Notes: generated by a model from the letters alone, not told the origin. A stretch of 64,000 nucleotides of DNA from Lithospermum erythrorhizon (GCA_019722365.1 JADFUC010000758.1:496001-560000), one strand, 5' to 3'. Shown: positions 44,901 through 58,451, counted from the stretch's first letter. Made by a program: numbers and translations.

Positions 44901-47900
44901 AATAAAAAAATAAAGGAATTTAAAAACTTACTTAAGAATTATTAATGGTTGGAGATATAAAAATGGATTTAAATTATAATGTTCTTGGGAAGCTTTCTTT
45001 GGATCTTACTCCCTCAAATGACAACATGCGTATAAGATCTGTTTAAGAGAAATGAATAAAAGTTGACATTGTAATGCTCTACGCTATTTGAGTTATAGCG
45101 TTGAAAGTATAAAATAATGGATATTTACATAACAAATAATAATATGTTATTTTTTATTATTTACTATGAATATATAGAATTGGAATAATGAAAGTCATTA
45201 TAAGCTTAAACATTTTAATGTAAGTTATGAAGTAAATACATAAATATAATTATTTAATCCTAATTGTCCAATATTCATACATTGTAACTTTCAAAAGTTG
45301 GAATAATAATGAGTCGTGTAACTTTTCAGATATTTTAATTATGAGCTATAATTAGAATGACCTAATAACATAAACACCATTATTTATATGTAATTATCCA
45401 ATAGAGTCATATAACATCATTTGTAATTTCTTATTTTTTATGTTTAATGCTTTTTTAACTCTCATTATTATTTAATTATTGTGAAGTTTAATAATCTATT
45501 CAAATCATCTTGTAAATAATTTATTTGGGAGGGTAATATAATTCTTAGCAAAAATGAAAAGAAACACGGTAGGGGATTCACACTAATAGATATAGATATA
45601 GATAGATATATAGATATCCAAGACAAAATCATATATTTGTGTCCATGGAGTTTGTGTTGCTTTATAGTTGGTAGAAATCAAATAAAAACTCATTGTCCTA
45701 CAAGAGAAATATGTGTGTGTATATGCATACCTCAGTTCTTCTTCTCCATAATACTGGGATGCATGATTTCTAATTGCAGAAGTAGATACATGGGAGATTG
45801 CTCCACGCTTCACTGACTTGCTGGGGAGCACAAATGTACGGTTCTTAAAAGATAGGGTCAAGTCTCTCTTTCCATCAGATAATTACAGATTGGCCAGCCC
45901 TCCTACTTTTGGCTCCGCAGGGACTGTTCATCTTGAAAGTGGTGTCCGCGTCGAGTATGACTGGTACAGATCTGAAGACATGACATGATATAGTTTTTTC
46001 ACCTTCCAGTCTATATGCTCACCTGTAAGCCATGCAATAATAACTAGCACTATGGTAAAAAAGAATTCCTCTGGTATTCTTAAGACATCTTTTGATGGAG
46101 GCATGTGGAAAATAATATGTACTGTATAAGGATAAGTTATCAACAAAGTTTAAGGCTCGTAATGATCAAACATGTTGAAATAGTCGTCAGAATTCAGATG
46201 ATGCTGATTCACATCCATTAAGGCATGTGATGTGTTTTGTAGCTGGACCTTATCTTGTTTTACAGATAATTTACTTTCCGCCTCATAAATTTTGTCTTTA
46301 AATTTTAGTTCATGTTGGTCCTCCATCTTGTGAGGATCAGACCCAAACAGTTACAATGCTTTAGTGCTTGGGGTAAGGCTGCATAAAATCTGACCCCCCG
46401 GTTGGCGGAGCCTCTTTATAGGAATTGGGGTATGTTATTGTTTTATTGTCACACCGTTGCCCCATCATGTACTTCTTTCTTAAGTAGCAGTCTTCCAACC
46501 TTTTCAGTGTGGTCTTAACTAGTCTCACTGGTCGCATCTCGCCTCCATTGACTTTCTGGATACTCAAGCATCTATGTTGAGTAGTATTGTATGCCCATAT
46601 GGACCCTGCTTTATCTGTCCATTCTTTTTAGTAGGAAAGCTTTTATATTTGACACTTTGATTAATAGCAGCTATCTTTTAAGACTGAAAAATGGACATCA
46701 AATGCTAGAGAGGAAGTGAACACACAAGATGATATTGCATACCTTACATGGTACAATGGCATGACTTACATGAATCCAATATTTGTTTATGTGCCGACTC
46801 AAACCTGAGTTTTACTCTACTTTCGTTGTCGTTTTCCTAAGCAGATCTTAGGAGTAGACAATATGTTTTCTGAAACTTAATACACTAGTATGCTGATTTT
46901 GGATGTTGAATCTGGGTAGCCAGGTTGGTGCTTGCACTAGGAGCTGAAGCCAAACTTGATGTTGTGCCAGGTGCTTCCGAGTATGCAATTCCATTTTCTA
47001 CCCTGGAGGATGCTCATGTTAGTAACTATCTAATAGAAATTTACAACATCTATATTACTACAAATCTCCCCATCTCCACAAAATTTTAATTCATGATTGT
47101 TGTTTTGAAAGGCAGAAAGTTGATAGGAAGTTAAGAGCACTAGAACGAAGAAGCTTTGTTGAGGACACATCAATTCGTGTAACAGTAGTAGGATGTGGTT
47201 ATTCAGGCGTTGAATTAGCAGCCACGTTAGCTGAAAGATTGCAGGATAAGGGAACTGTACAAGCAATTAATGTGGACAAAACTATCTTGCCAGATGCTCC
47301 TGATGGTAACAGGGAGGCTGCACTCAAAGTAAGAGCTTCAGTTTCACAAATGGAAGCAGTTCTCTCATATGATTTCTTTCATTTTCTTGAGAATCAATAT
47401 TGCTTTGTAGATGCCGCATATTCATGCTACCAGATACCTTCGTCTGCTTGGTGATAATTTACCCCACCTTATATCAATCTGCAACCAATTGTGGCAAGTG
47501 TCTGGTTTCTTTTGCTTAGCAGTGGAAAAAATTACTCAAGGACCTATATCACGATTCCCAAAGACCCAAACTAAGTTTAATGGAGTTGCACTCAACCTGA
47601 TATTTCATGTTTGCTGCATGGAAAAGTCATCTTTGTTGTTGTTTTCTCCCCCCTTTTTTCATCAAGTGAATTAAGCAGTTTTCCATAATATCCATTATCC
47701 ACACACACAACTTAGTGAAGAACAAACAACAGAGCAAAAAATTGGTGTCTGTCTTTGAAATAACCTTTGTTTTATCTTTGGTATGACATTCTCCATAGAT
47801 GCGTGCATGTTGCTTCTCTGGAGCTTATGTTAGATGTTCGATGAATCTTTCATTTGTTTGTGTCATTTCACGAAATTCAAGAAGCTACCTACTTTGGCAG

Positions 47901-49437
47901 GTTCTTGCTTCCAGAAAGGTTGAGCTGCTATTGGGCTATTTTGTCCGTTCTGTTAAAAGAGAATCTGAAGCTAATAATGAGGATGCATCCTGTGTGTCTG
48001 AAACTCTGCAACTGGAGTTACAGCCAGCTGAAAGAGGGGGGCAAGGACAGACATTGGAGGCAGATCTTGTTCTATGGACTGTAGGAACTAAAGTTCAACT
48101 TGCTGAATTAGATCCTGGTACTGAGCCCTATGAGCTTCCTCTTAATGGGAGGGGGCAAGTGGAAACAGATGAAACTCTTCGTGTTAGGGGACATCCTCGA
48201 ATATTTGCAGTTGGAGACTCTTCTACTTTGAGAGACAACCATGGTAAATTGCTTCCAGCAACTGCCCAGGTACCTTGCAAGTTACAAGTACAGTTAATCA
48301 TTAGTTAATAGAGTTGCACCACGATTGGTTCTTATCCCAATACTTTTTTGTTTTTTCGGTACTTTTTATAATTATATGTTTGATCTGATCTATATGATTA
48401 TAATCCTAAAAATCTAGTGAGGAGACATTCAATCTGATCTAAACAGAATAAGTATTGTGATCTTATTCTGATTTTTATGAGGGTCACCCCAATCGGTTCC
48501 CATTACAAAATATTCTTTACAAAATAAGTTTTGTGTATATTCTTTACCAGTTGTGCTGATTTTCTGAGTTTATCTTATTAGGTTGCATTCCAGGAAGCTG
48601 ATTTTGCTGGTTGGAACATATGGGCTGCCATAAATCACCGACCACTGTTGCCATTTAGGTTAGACTGGAAACTGATTATTAAAGTTTGCATGTAAATCTT
48701 TGGATCAACTGAGACAACTTATGAACTGTCTCCTTCCATTTGAAGCCATTGTGCATGTGGACGTCCCCATATTTTCCTTTGGGCTTTTTCTTGTTACAAT
48801 TATCCACAGTTTTTTTTTTTTTGCTGAAGTAACACGATTCAATGATTTTCACTAAATTTCTTATAGTTGTTTAGACTTGAGAGAGATATACTGAGTTGTA
48901 CATTTTGTGTGTGTATGTATGCCTACCTTTCCTATAGTTCCTGTTGGTTGATGTATGTTCTAATGCTTTGCTTTGTTGTTAAATCTAGATTAACCTCTTA
49001 GTTCTGTCTCTGAAGAGAGGGGAACCGATGTATTTTTAACGAATTGTTTTGTTTGCCTTACATAAGAAAGGAATTTAACTCGGAAATGTTTAAACAGATT
49101 CCAGAATTTGGGGGAGATGATGACTCTTGGGAGATCCGATGCTGCTCTTTCTCCAAGTTTTGTTGAGGGGCTTACCTTAGAAGGTCCCATTGGTCATACG
49201 GGTAAGTGTAGTACTTACAGTATCTCTTCCATTCGAATCCTAAGTCAGTTCACCGATTATCAGTATACTTAGTGTGGCTTTCTTGCCGATATTGCAGCTA
49301 GGAAGATAGCATATCTGATAAGATTACCAACCGATGAGCATCGTCTAAAAGTGGGAATCAGTTGGCTGGTGAAATCTGCAGTTGAGTCGATTGCAACAGT
49401 ACAGAGCACCGTCGCCAAAGTGCTTTCCGGAGCATAG
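41968..49437 (+). CDS. NDC1: Type-II NAD(P)H dehydrogenase NDC1 (junction problem at exon 1/2)
   Basis: Ten exons: 41968-42196, 43525 or 43535-43620, 43940-44006, 45780-45963, 46924-47017, 47116-47328, 47901-48269, 48582-48658, 49098-49201 and 49298-49437. Residues 1 to about 55 look like an organellar transit peptide. Two Rossmann folds are clear: CILGGGFGGLYTALRLESLE for FAD, and VTVVGCGYSGVELAATLAER for NAD(P)H. RIFAVGDSSTL is the second FAD contact. NDC1 of Arabidopsis sits in plastoglobules (and mitochondria), reduces plastoquinone pools and is required for phylloquinone methylation. From exon 2 to exon 10 all phases close. Exon 1 with its natural donor AAAG/GTATTA ends in phase 1, while the conserved acceptor before AGACCAAGAG needs phase 0. 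Using the AG at 43533-43534 instead keeps frame (520 residues) but drops a conserved RPR. Confidence 0.9.
44197..45440 (+). repeat. Three diverged copies of one repeat in NDC1 intron 3
   Basis: A block like GGAATAATGAGAGTCATGTA, then ATTTTAATTATGAGCTCTAA and AATTATCCAG..GTCATATAA, occurs at about 44222-44350, 45180-45290 (most diverged) and 45299-45430. The second and third lie nearly in tandem. They fill much of an intron of about 1.8 kb. No protein is encoded and no terminal repeat is clear. Confidence 0.65.
46350..46440 (+). mobile_element. Au-type SINE fragment in NDC1 intron 4
   Basis: CTTGGGGTAAGGCTGCATAA, then TCTGACCCCCCGG and GGCGGAGCC, resembles the 3' body of Au-family SINEs (GGGTAAGGCTGCGTAC and a GC-rich stretch). 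It is in forward orientation, opposite to the intronic copies in RPB4 and NF-YC. No tRNA-like head or target duplication is visible. Confidence 0.55.
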
Positions 49438-50998
49438 ATACAGGCACTGATGCTGTTTCTTCCTTCCCCAAATTTATACTATGATTGGGTTGGCAAGTTC
49501 TCTTTATAGAGATGAATATCATGAAAACTATTTCTCGTTTTTAAGCGAACAAACTGGAATATATTGATGTAAAAGAATAGTTAGAAAAGCATTTCGAATC
49601 TTATACCCCTATGACAATGTTTACAGTAAAAAAATCCATGCATGTTAGGGAAAATCTTTTTGAATTATCTCAACCATAAAATTTATCCTTAAAAAATCTT
49701 TTTGAAAATCTTTAAAAAAATTATATCCAACATCAAATGTGAAATTCATCATTTATATATTGTTAAAGGGATATTATTGGTAGGGTGAGAGTTTGAGCTG
49801 ATTTTAATGTCACATGAATATCTAAGTTTAAATACAAGTATAGATGTTCAATTTATATAGGTGGGAAGGACAACAAATGGTGGTGTATGGTTTATTGCAC
49901 ACTATAGTTGAGACTTAGAGGTGATATTTAGGATGTCATGCAAATTATATAAAAAGTTATGGAGTATATTTTATTATTAACATGATAATTTTGTCAAATC
50001 AGAGTTATACGTGTCAATTAAAAATTTACAATTTATTCATTTTGATAATTAAAAAACTAACAAGGTAATAAACAAATACCGGAGTAAATTCTAGCAAGAT
50101 CAATGGGGACTACCTGTAGAAATTCTTGGTTCCAAATTCAATTTTATTGGTACAGTCACTACAGTATTTGTATGTTTATTGGGCACCATTGTCTGATGTA
50201 TGTATTGGACTATGTGGAACAACTTTTCCCATCACCTGCTAATCAACAGTTTCCAAATGGATGATTGAAATTTGAGGAAAACAATAAAGTGATCATCACT
50301 CATTCATCACTCATCTCAACTGTGTAAGAAAAAGACTACAGATAAAAAGAATCTCCACTACTCCTTGGATTAATCCTAATGACACTTTCCTAGTTTCCAG
50401 TGTTGTTGTTTTCTTGAATAGAATATGGAAGCAATACATCATTATTATTAAGTTGTTTAGTTTCTTAAGTTATTTACTTGAATAGGATATGTTAGCAATC
50501 CATAATTAATATTAAGATGGTTGTTGTAATGTAGTTAATCTTCCTTAAGTCCAACTACCCTTCATAGGATTCTGTATGATCTTCTCATTTAGGTCCCATT
50601 TTTTAGGCTCCAACTTCCAGTTTTTCAAGATTGTTTGAGAAAATAAGATTCACCCTTTTCTTGGTGTTACCTGTTTTATATTTCTTTATAGATTTTTTAA
50701 TGTTTTATTGCAACTGATGTAACTTCAGTTTCACTCGTTGTCTCCCTCTTAATGCACATGCTCTCTTTGTTTATTTACAGCTTGACTAGCTTATGTATTG
50801 AGGCAAAAAGGCTCTCTTTTTTATTGATAACATGTTTCTTCTTCTTTAACTGCTATATTAGCGTTGCTTGATGAAATCCAAAACAATAGTCTGTTTATTT
50901 TAGAGAGAACCATTTTTGTTGATTTATAAGTAAATATTGTTTTTTTTTCCAAAGGGTATCTTCAGAAATTTGTTATTTTCTTTATTTTGCATTGAAAA
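49438..50998. other. Intergenic DNA and kinesin promoter
   Basis: NDC1 3' UTR followed by AT-rich DNA. A stretch at about 49955-50095 resembles one at about 42650-42790 in NDC1 intron 1 and may be a MITE relic. No gene is called. The last few hundred bases are probably the kinesin leader. Confidence 0.5.
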
Positions 50999-53900
50999 AT
51001 GTTCACTTCCAAAGAGGAAGAGCAGATCTCATTATCTGTGGCATATGGGGATGAGTCAATAAATGGATCACCTCAATTGGGATCAAGCTTAGAAATGGTT
51101 GATTTGCAGCAACAAAATTCTGCATTTCTTGCCAATCTTACAGATGTTAATGATGTTCAAGTGCACGAAAAGGATCAACTGGAGCAGAAGATTATGAATT
51201 TAGAAGGTAAAAGACGAGTCACGAGTGCTTCTCCGTAAGCATTATTATATGTTTCGTGTTTGTGAATTAGAGTATTGTTTTGATTATCCAGGTTTTTACA
51301 AGCTAGATCTTTCTTTTATGCAGAAGAGATCGCTAACTTGAGGCTCAAGGAAAGATCTTTGGATGAAAAAAGAAGAGCAGCATTGAATAAGACTTTAGAT
51401 ATTAAAGGTAATAACTAGCAACTGCTCTGGTCATTAATTTCATTTCTCAATTTATGCTTGTTTCTCAACCAGTTGTTTATTTTCACCAAACTTCATTAAA
51501 GAAACATACTAAAGGAATGACGTTTTAATGATGTGTATCTGACAAATTTATACTTATTGTAGGCTGCATACGAGTATTTTGTCGAGTTAGGCCGTTTTTA
51601 TCAACTGACAAGAGGAGAATTCGACAACCCATTTCCGTCGAATCAGACAAAATCGTGCTCAAATCTGGTGGAAGTAGGAAAGAATTTGCCTTTGATAAGG
51701 TCTTTCATCAGGAAGCAAGTCAAGGTTTTCTTGTAATCCTTGTATCAAATTGACTTTCAATTTTGTGATATCTGATGTTATATAATTTTATATCCTGAAT
51801 CCTTATATACTTTCCGCAGAACAAGTCTTCATTGAAGTTGAGCCAGTGCTGAGATCTGCATTAGATGGTCATAATGCTTGTATACTATCCTATGGACAGA
51901 CCGGGACTGGCAAGACGTTCACAATGGTTTGTGATTCAAATTCAAGTTCGATTAGTTCTCTGTTACGTCGTGCAATTGTTAAATCTTCAATGGTCAATAA
52001 CACCAGATTCTTTTAATCACTTATTTAGGAAGGGACCACTGATTCTCCAGGAATTATTCCTCATGCTCTCGAAGAGCTTTTCCAGAAAACATCTTCTAGT
52101 AGCTCTACTTCATATACATTTTCAATTAGTATGCTGGAGGTTTACCTAGGTAGTCTCAAGGATCTGCTAGCTGCCAGACCTTCCAGCAAAACCTACAGTG
52201 TATCTAGATGGTAATTAACCATCGATGACCTCAAACTTTATATCAAATTTCTTGGAGCAGTATAGCTAACTCTTCTACAGCAATCTTAATATTCAAACAG
52301 ATTCCAAAGGTTCAGTTGATATTGAAGGTCTCACGGAAGTACCAGTCTCAAATTTTGTGAAAGCAAATTGGTGGTATAACAAGGGAAGGAGGATCAGATC
52401 TACCTCATGGACTAATGTGAACGAGATATCGAGCAGATCACACTGGTATGTTTTGAATCGATTGATTGATCTTCGTGTCCTTTGTTTAAACAGTCTGATT
52501 GCATACCTCAGTTATTTTTCCCTATACTTGTTCATCCACTCCAGCTTAACCAGGATCACTATATATCGCCAAGAGAATGCTTCAGAATCTAAGGCACTAG
52601 TAAGCAAACTATGGATGGTTGATCTTGGAGGTAGTGAACGGTTATTTAAAACCGGAGCCACAGGCCAAACAATGGATGAGGGGAGAGCCATAAATCTTTC
52701 TTTATCAGCACTTGGTGATGTTATTGCAGCACTGAGAAGAAAGCGCGGACATGTCCCGTATAGGTGACTTACTGACTTTAACTCAATTACAATGTTAATC
52801 TGCAATTGCATGTTATTTCTTTTCAAATACTAATAGTATGTGATTTTTTCGGGATGCAGAAACAGCAAACTAACACAAATTCTGAGAGATTCACTAGGTA
52901 AGGATTTAATTATAAGAAAGCCTTTTTATTAATGCCCTGTTATGCCAATTCGTCTCTGATTAAGTTCCGCGATTTCCCTGCACAACAAGTACCTCATAAT
53001 AATAGAGAACATCGAACGGCCTAGTGGTTAGGAGGCGTTCCAGTGACTTAGAGGTCCTGGGTTCGATTCTCAATCTAAGGGGGCGGTGGGTGGGTTTAAA
53101 AAAAAAAAAATACCTCATAATAATAAAAAACTTATTTTTAGCTTTTGATGTTGCAAAGTTGTCGGTTAGCATTATTTTTCACGACATTTTCAGGTGGAGG
53201 CTCGAAAGTTATGATGTTGGTACATGTTAGCCCGTATGAAGAGGATGTTGGCGAGACCACCTGCTCGTTTACATTTGCAAAGAGGGCAAGAGCTGTGGAG
53301 TGTCATAGAGAACTCTCTGATGTTAGACTTTAATGGAGTGTAGTTTTATTGCTTTTCCCTAAACATAATTAAATTGATAGCTAATGCCAGCATTTAAATG
53401 ATTGCTAATGCTTGAATTTGTACAGGAAATGAAGAAGCAAAAAGAGAAAACCATTGCAGCTCTAGAAGAAGAGATGAAGAGAGCTGAAGAGGAGTGCCAA
53501 GAACTCAGGACTCAGATACAGAAAGCAGAACTTCTGCTATTCGAAAACAAGAAACTGTTGATGAGAAATGATCCACTTCATGGCGATGAAGAGAAATCTT
53601 TGTCAGGTCCTGAACAAGATCCTAGGGAGGAAGCTCTGGAAACCCCTAAAATGTCTGATAGTAAAACTAAACGAAATGGTGGTAATGCGTTGCCTAGGTT
53701 CATGAACCCCACGGTGGCAAGCAACCTCAGAAGAAGCGCTGCTGAGAAAGCAAATGATCGCAAAGTCAAATCTGTCAAGTCATGGAATAGAAGCTCAATT
53801 CAAGTTCCAGGTTCTCAATCTGTAAGCTATTCTGATCCAAGGTTTAAAGCACTCCTGAAGAACTCGAAGAAAAACATCAAGTCTCGTGACCCTAATATTC

Positions 53901-54031
53901 CCCTCATAGAGGACCCCAAATCAGCTGGTTTGGACTCAAAACCATCCAAAGCCAAGATAGTTACTTCCTCAGATCCACTCGTAAGGGTGGCTTATGGACA
54001 TCATCGAAGGAGAATGTCCGACTTGATCTAG
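50999..54031 (+). CDS. Kinesin-14 motor protein (KIN-14 type)
   Basis: Ten exons: 50999-51206, 51324-51407, 51563-51724, 51820-51926, 52029-52210, 52281-52445, 52545-52763, 52860-52897, 53194-53321 and 53426-54031. All phases close and give 632 residues. A short N-terminal coiled-coil region ends in the kinesin-14 neck directly before the motor ([19 protein letters not shown]). Motor motifs are intact: P-loop GQTGTGKT, switch I NEISSRSH, switch [10 protein letters not shown] and the [15 protein letters not shown] block. A second coiled coil follows (about 430-475), then a basic, unstructured tail. Neck-before-motor order marks minus-end-directed kinesins. The DLGGSER variant of the usual DLAGSER is, from memory, normal for this plant subgroup (relatives of At5g27550 and At1g55550). 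The cargo is unknown. Intron 8 contains a young SINE. Confidence 0.94.
53005..53110 (+). mobile_element. Short tRNA-derived SINE with perfect target duplication
   Basis: A 106-bp insertion in kinesin intron 8. It has a Pol III A box (GGCCTAGTGGTTAGG, 53018-53032), a B box (GGTTCGATTCT, 53060-53070), a G-rich body and an A-tail of about 13 bases. It is flanked by the perfect 15-bp direct repeat TACCTCATAATAATA at 52990-53004 and 53111-53125. The arrangement is diagnostic of a retrotransposed SINE. Confidence 0.93.
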
Positions 54032-55129
54032 GTGGTACACAAAATATTCTACTAATCTGCATTGAGTGCATTCTCATTCATAGTCATATATTTTACGAAG
54101 GCTTCGATCTAGAATCGTCATGTCAAGATGAGTGTTCTCAAGTTTTTCGCTACAACTTCAACATGAGAGTGAGTTTCTGTAACTTTTTATTTTGGGATCA
54201 AATATTTGTATTAATGATCCCTTTGGTTGCTAACATGGTTTGTGCAGTTTTTTGTAATCTTTCTGCAAATGTGTATGATCTTTGAAGCATTAATGTAATG
54301 TAAGAAAAACAATTATGATTGATGATATTATACAAATGATTGTGGAGTGTAAGTGACATTTTTTCTGTCCTACAGATTTTTATGTATTCTCACCTATATC
54401 TTGGTCTTGGATATATTTCTTTCCATTATTACTGGAAATTAGACCAATAGATGATGTTCTTAATCCTAAAAATTAAGAATGAATTTCAAATTATTTTCTT
54501 ATTTATTATATTGATTTTGTAACTTTGCAATATTTGACTTAATTACATGTAATCTTCTATTCATATTTATCACAAGAGCCAATTGTACATCCAGAGTTTA
54601 CACTATTTTTGAACAAAAAAAAAAGAGTTTACACTTTGATCAAATACTCCCTCTTAAATTTAAATAGAAGTTGAAACATTCAGTTTTAGGTGAGTACTCT
54701 ACTCAAGCTCTAAAGATCAACAGTAATCTTTTGCAAAGCCTGATTAATTTTTTTCTGAAAGTAAATGGTGCAAGTTGGAACAAATCTTAAAAGAAGTGAA
54801 ACTCCAAAGTGTAGAAACAAATGTCTATAATCTTCTTGTTGAGAAGCACACCAAGTACAGAGTGTAATGTTCACAGTATTTCTTATCTTAACACATATGA
54901 AATGTACTATTACAAAAATAATGCATCATTGCCTCCAAAGTGAAGAAATGGATTTGTAATTGACTGGGACCTAAATAATACACTAATACACAATTGATCA
55001 CCCAGGAAGAATTCCACTGCCCATGATTGGAAATCGACGAAAATGAATACAAAAGAATATATAATTCTCCAACGACGTGTTAAGTTCAAGAATTCAAGCT
55101 GGATAATAACCCTTCCTCAGACCTTTGTC
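54032..55129. other. Convergent 3' flanks of the kinesin and PMT genes
   Basis: About 1.1 kb containing the two 3' UTRs and AT-rich DNA. No gene or clear repeat is seen. Confidence 0.6.
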
Positions 55130-58100
55130 CTAGGCAATGGCGTAAGTAACTGTCTCTAAATCATCGGGGCGCCACTTTGTCTTCATGGCGCAAAGCAACC
55201 CTTCATTGTCCTTGGAGAAGGTCATGCGAATTTCCCAGTTCATAGACTTGAACATGTTTTCCAGTTCTGTAATGATCTCAACATCATCACGGACAATGAT
55301 ATTTCCCTCTGGTCTAAGAAGCCGATCAACCTCAGCAACAAAAGCCATGTAGTTACATCTGAAAAGATCATAACCAAAATCATGTAAGAAACATCACAGC
55401 CAAAAGATGAATCAATAATTATAAATTTCTCTAAAGTGAAATTTCATCCAAGACTCACTTTGCTTTGATCTTGGAAAACAGATGGTCTGCATGAAGAAGA
55501 TCATAAGTTCTTGGATAAGTACTGAAAGATTCACACCAATTATGGTAAATCCCGAATAACCCTCTTTCGTAAATGATAGGCAGTGTATCAGGAGAATCAA
55601 TCGAAACTACGTTCATGACCCACACATTCATCTCTCTCAGAGCAGCAGCAAATCTGCAACATTGTTAATCAATATGAGAAACTATTTCTCGCAAGTATGC
55701 ACTCATTTGTATATAAACACATGAAGAAACATAAGCAAATATGAAACACTAGAGAGACTTCCCCTTAACAGAAGAAGATTAAACGATTCTTAAGCACACA
55801 GAATAACATAAAGAAATTACTATATCACATACCCTCCATATACGGCTCTCATGTCCATGACATTTCTCACAGTAGACCAGTTTATCCCCATTCCCTTAAG
55901 ATAGGATTTCTCTACTACACGCTTCCAGTGTTTATTATCTGCAGCGAAATCCTCAGGTGCCGGTTTTCCATAAACTCCAGTTTGAGAGCTCGACAACCAG
56001 TAAGGTGTTTTTGCCACTCGGGCAGGCCACATTTCAGGCCACTGAGATCCACGAGCAGATTCAGAAACTGGTATTTTATGGATGCAAGCTTGTAGAGGTA
56101 CATTCCTGACACATCATGAATGTTGTGTTATTGAAGCGACAATAGCTTTAAGAACAGAACTCTCGTATTGAAAAAAATAATAAAATCTTAATTGCGACTG
56201 TTTTAAAAACAATTTCCTTCTCACCACATTAGATATACGGAGGTAAATTAACCATGAAACTTACCATGCGGCATCTGGATCATCAGACTCTGAGCAAAGT
56301 GGAGGGTCATTTTGTTCCCTTTGCTCATAGCACTCATTAGAAGTAGGCTTGTGATAAATAGCAATACCGACTTGATTGACTGTATCCTTTGTAATCGAAA
56401 CAACTTCCCAGCACATTGCCTTCGTGAGTTTCTTCATGGCTGTAACATGCAAGTATCAACAGTGAGATCATATTGCAGACTTGTCTTAAAGTCAAAATAA
56501 TACAAATAAAGTATTTACCTTCCCAAATTTCAACATCCTCATCGAGTTTTTGATACACAGGAGTGGCAGACCACACAAAGTAACCACCAGGTCGCAACAA
56601 ACGATTCAGCTCTAAAAGAAGCTTTCCACCTGCATCTCAAAGCAAAGTGAGTCCAAAGTTAGGTAAGGGTTCCAATATAAGAAGAAACAATAAATTTTAC
56701 ATTAGCTTAACAAATAAGCAAATTGCCCTCTTCCAGACAACAAATCATCTAGGAGAAGGAGAATGTCTGCAAGGTACTTTGGGCTATCTAATGTACAAAT
56801 TATCAGACTGCAGGGCAGGGAACTCAGGAGGACCACACATACCCTCGATATGCCAGGGTACCCTACAACGTGCACAGTGAACAATATCGAATACTCTCCC
56901 TGGGTAAGGAAGCCTCTTGGTACCCATCACAGCTGATATAGCAGGGATTCCCCTTTCCAAAGCAAATTGAACCTGAGCTTCATGTTCATCTTTTGGAGCC
57001 AATGACATGGTCAGAACATCTCTATCAAACAAAAACCCTCCGAAGCTAGCAACCCCACATCCGACATCCAATACTACACGAGAGCGCTTTCCCCAAGCTA
57101 AATCAGGCACAGACTGCACCGGAAATTTAGGGTATAAATTAATTTTCCTTGACATAATTTGATTATAACATAGTTACAACATGGACTGTGCTACCAACCT
57201 GCTGTATGAAGTCAATATAATGAAGTGCACCATTCTTAAACTGAGTTCCACCACCAGGGAAGATTAGATGTTCACCACTGACTTTAACCCAGTTTTGGTG
57301 ACCCTTAACTTGAGCAAGTTTTGGGTGGGGAACATTATGGTACCATATCTGCAGCCAGAGGAAAATGGATATTGATCATGAATAAAAAGGAAAAAACTAA
57401 AGCTAAAAGCCATGCAAAAGTGACACCCCTAGGATAAAAAGATTACCTTTTCCCTGCTTGTCGGCCACTCGATCGAGCGTTGATATCCTTCAGGCAAAGG
57501 AACAAGACAAGTGGGTGGATTCTCAGGACAATGCCTCTCCCTGTGTTCGTAGTGCTTAGTGGATGTAAGATGCCTCATTGCTTCCAGATTGTCTAGGCAG
57601 GGGATGTAATCTGGACCAGCAGAGGTTTTACAGACTTTCCAGTTGTACCCTTGCCCCAAGGATTTCTGGGACTCCTTTGCATTCTTTGACTCGGCTGCCT
57701 GAGTAGAAAATGACCCACTCTGGGTAGTTGTTTCATTTAGAAGCTCTGATTGAGCCCCAGAAGGATATACCTCATTCGAAGTTTCCGAATCACCATCTTT
57801 CTTCTCGTCCACTTTTTCCTGTATTTTGCCATCCCCCTTGTCCTCATTCTGTGTTTCCTCTGAAGATTCTTCTGATTTTTTTTCTCCCTCTTCTGTATCT
57901 GACTTAGTCTCATTCGAGGCTTCTTCAGATGCACCATCTCCATCAGAATTACCTTCTTTAATTTCTCCGCCTTCAGAATCAACATTTCTAGACTTTGATT
58001 CCCTTTCTTCTTGTGAAGTCTCTCCATTTTCGTCCGACCTTGATTCCCCATCATCTTTCTTGTCTTCCGTCTCTTTCTCTTCTTGGTTCCCCTCTGTGGA

Positions 58101-58451
58101 CTTCTCATTATCACCATTAGTGGAATTATCTTCTTGTTGACTATTGGCATCCTCTTTGGTTGCATCTTCAGGTAGATCACCAGGATTATCTTCAAATTGC
58201 TTCGATTTATTTTCATTAGCACTAGTATCAGTGCCATCATTCTCGCTGGAATCACTTACATGTGCCTTCGTGCTAACCTCATTCTTATTCTCGCTTGAAG
58301 ACACATCAGAGGTTTGATCAGGGACCACAGAAGATGATGTCAGCATCCATACCCCAACCAAACAAAGAGCAACGAAACCCACAATGGTTATTGTTCGACA
58401 ATAACCAGATGATTTTTTATTGTCAACCCTGGAGTACTTCCCTAAAGCCAT
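55130..58451 (-). CDS. PMT26-like putative methyltransferase (DUF248)
   Basis: Eight exons: 58451-57447, 57348-57199, 57113-56843, 56629-56519, 56439-56265, 56105-55833, 55653-55459 and 55358-55130. All phases close and give 802 residues. A short cytosolic head ([18 protein letters not shown]) is followed by a membrane anchor at about 19-38, making a type II Golgi protein. Residues about 45-280 are a very acidic Glu/Asp/Ser/Lys linker. The DUF248 catalytic part starts near [15 protein letters not shown] and contains the SAM site [20 protein letters not shown]. It also has [20 protein letters not shown] and [20 protein letters not shown], and ends [10 protein letters not shown]. Relatives (QUA2, CGR-type partners) act in pectin methylation; the substrate here is inferred, not shown. 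The upstream frame is open for seven codons but lacks ATG. An acceptor-like TTTTGCAG at about 58513 suggests a 5' UTR intron. Confidence 0.95.

Noticed and set aside
52620..52650. Kinesin switch II reads DLGGSER instead of DLAGSER, a possible dead motor
   Set aside because: From memory this substitution is normal for this plant KIN-14 subgroup, and P-loop and switch I are intact.
57826..58140. Plus-strand Ser-rich open frame of 104 residues
   Set aside because: It is the complement of the acidic Glu/Asp linker of the PMT gene; GAA/GAT codons read as TTC/ATC/TCC on the other strand.
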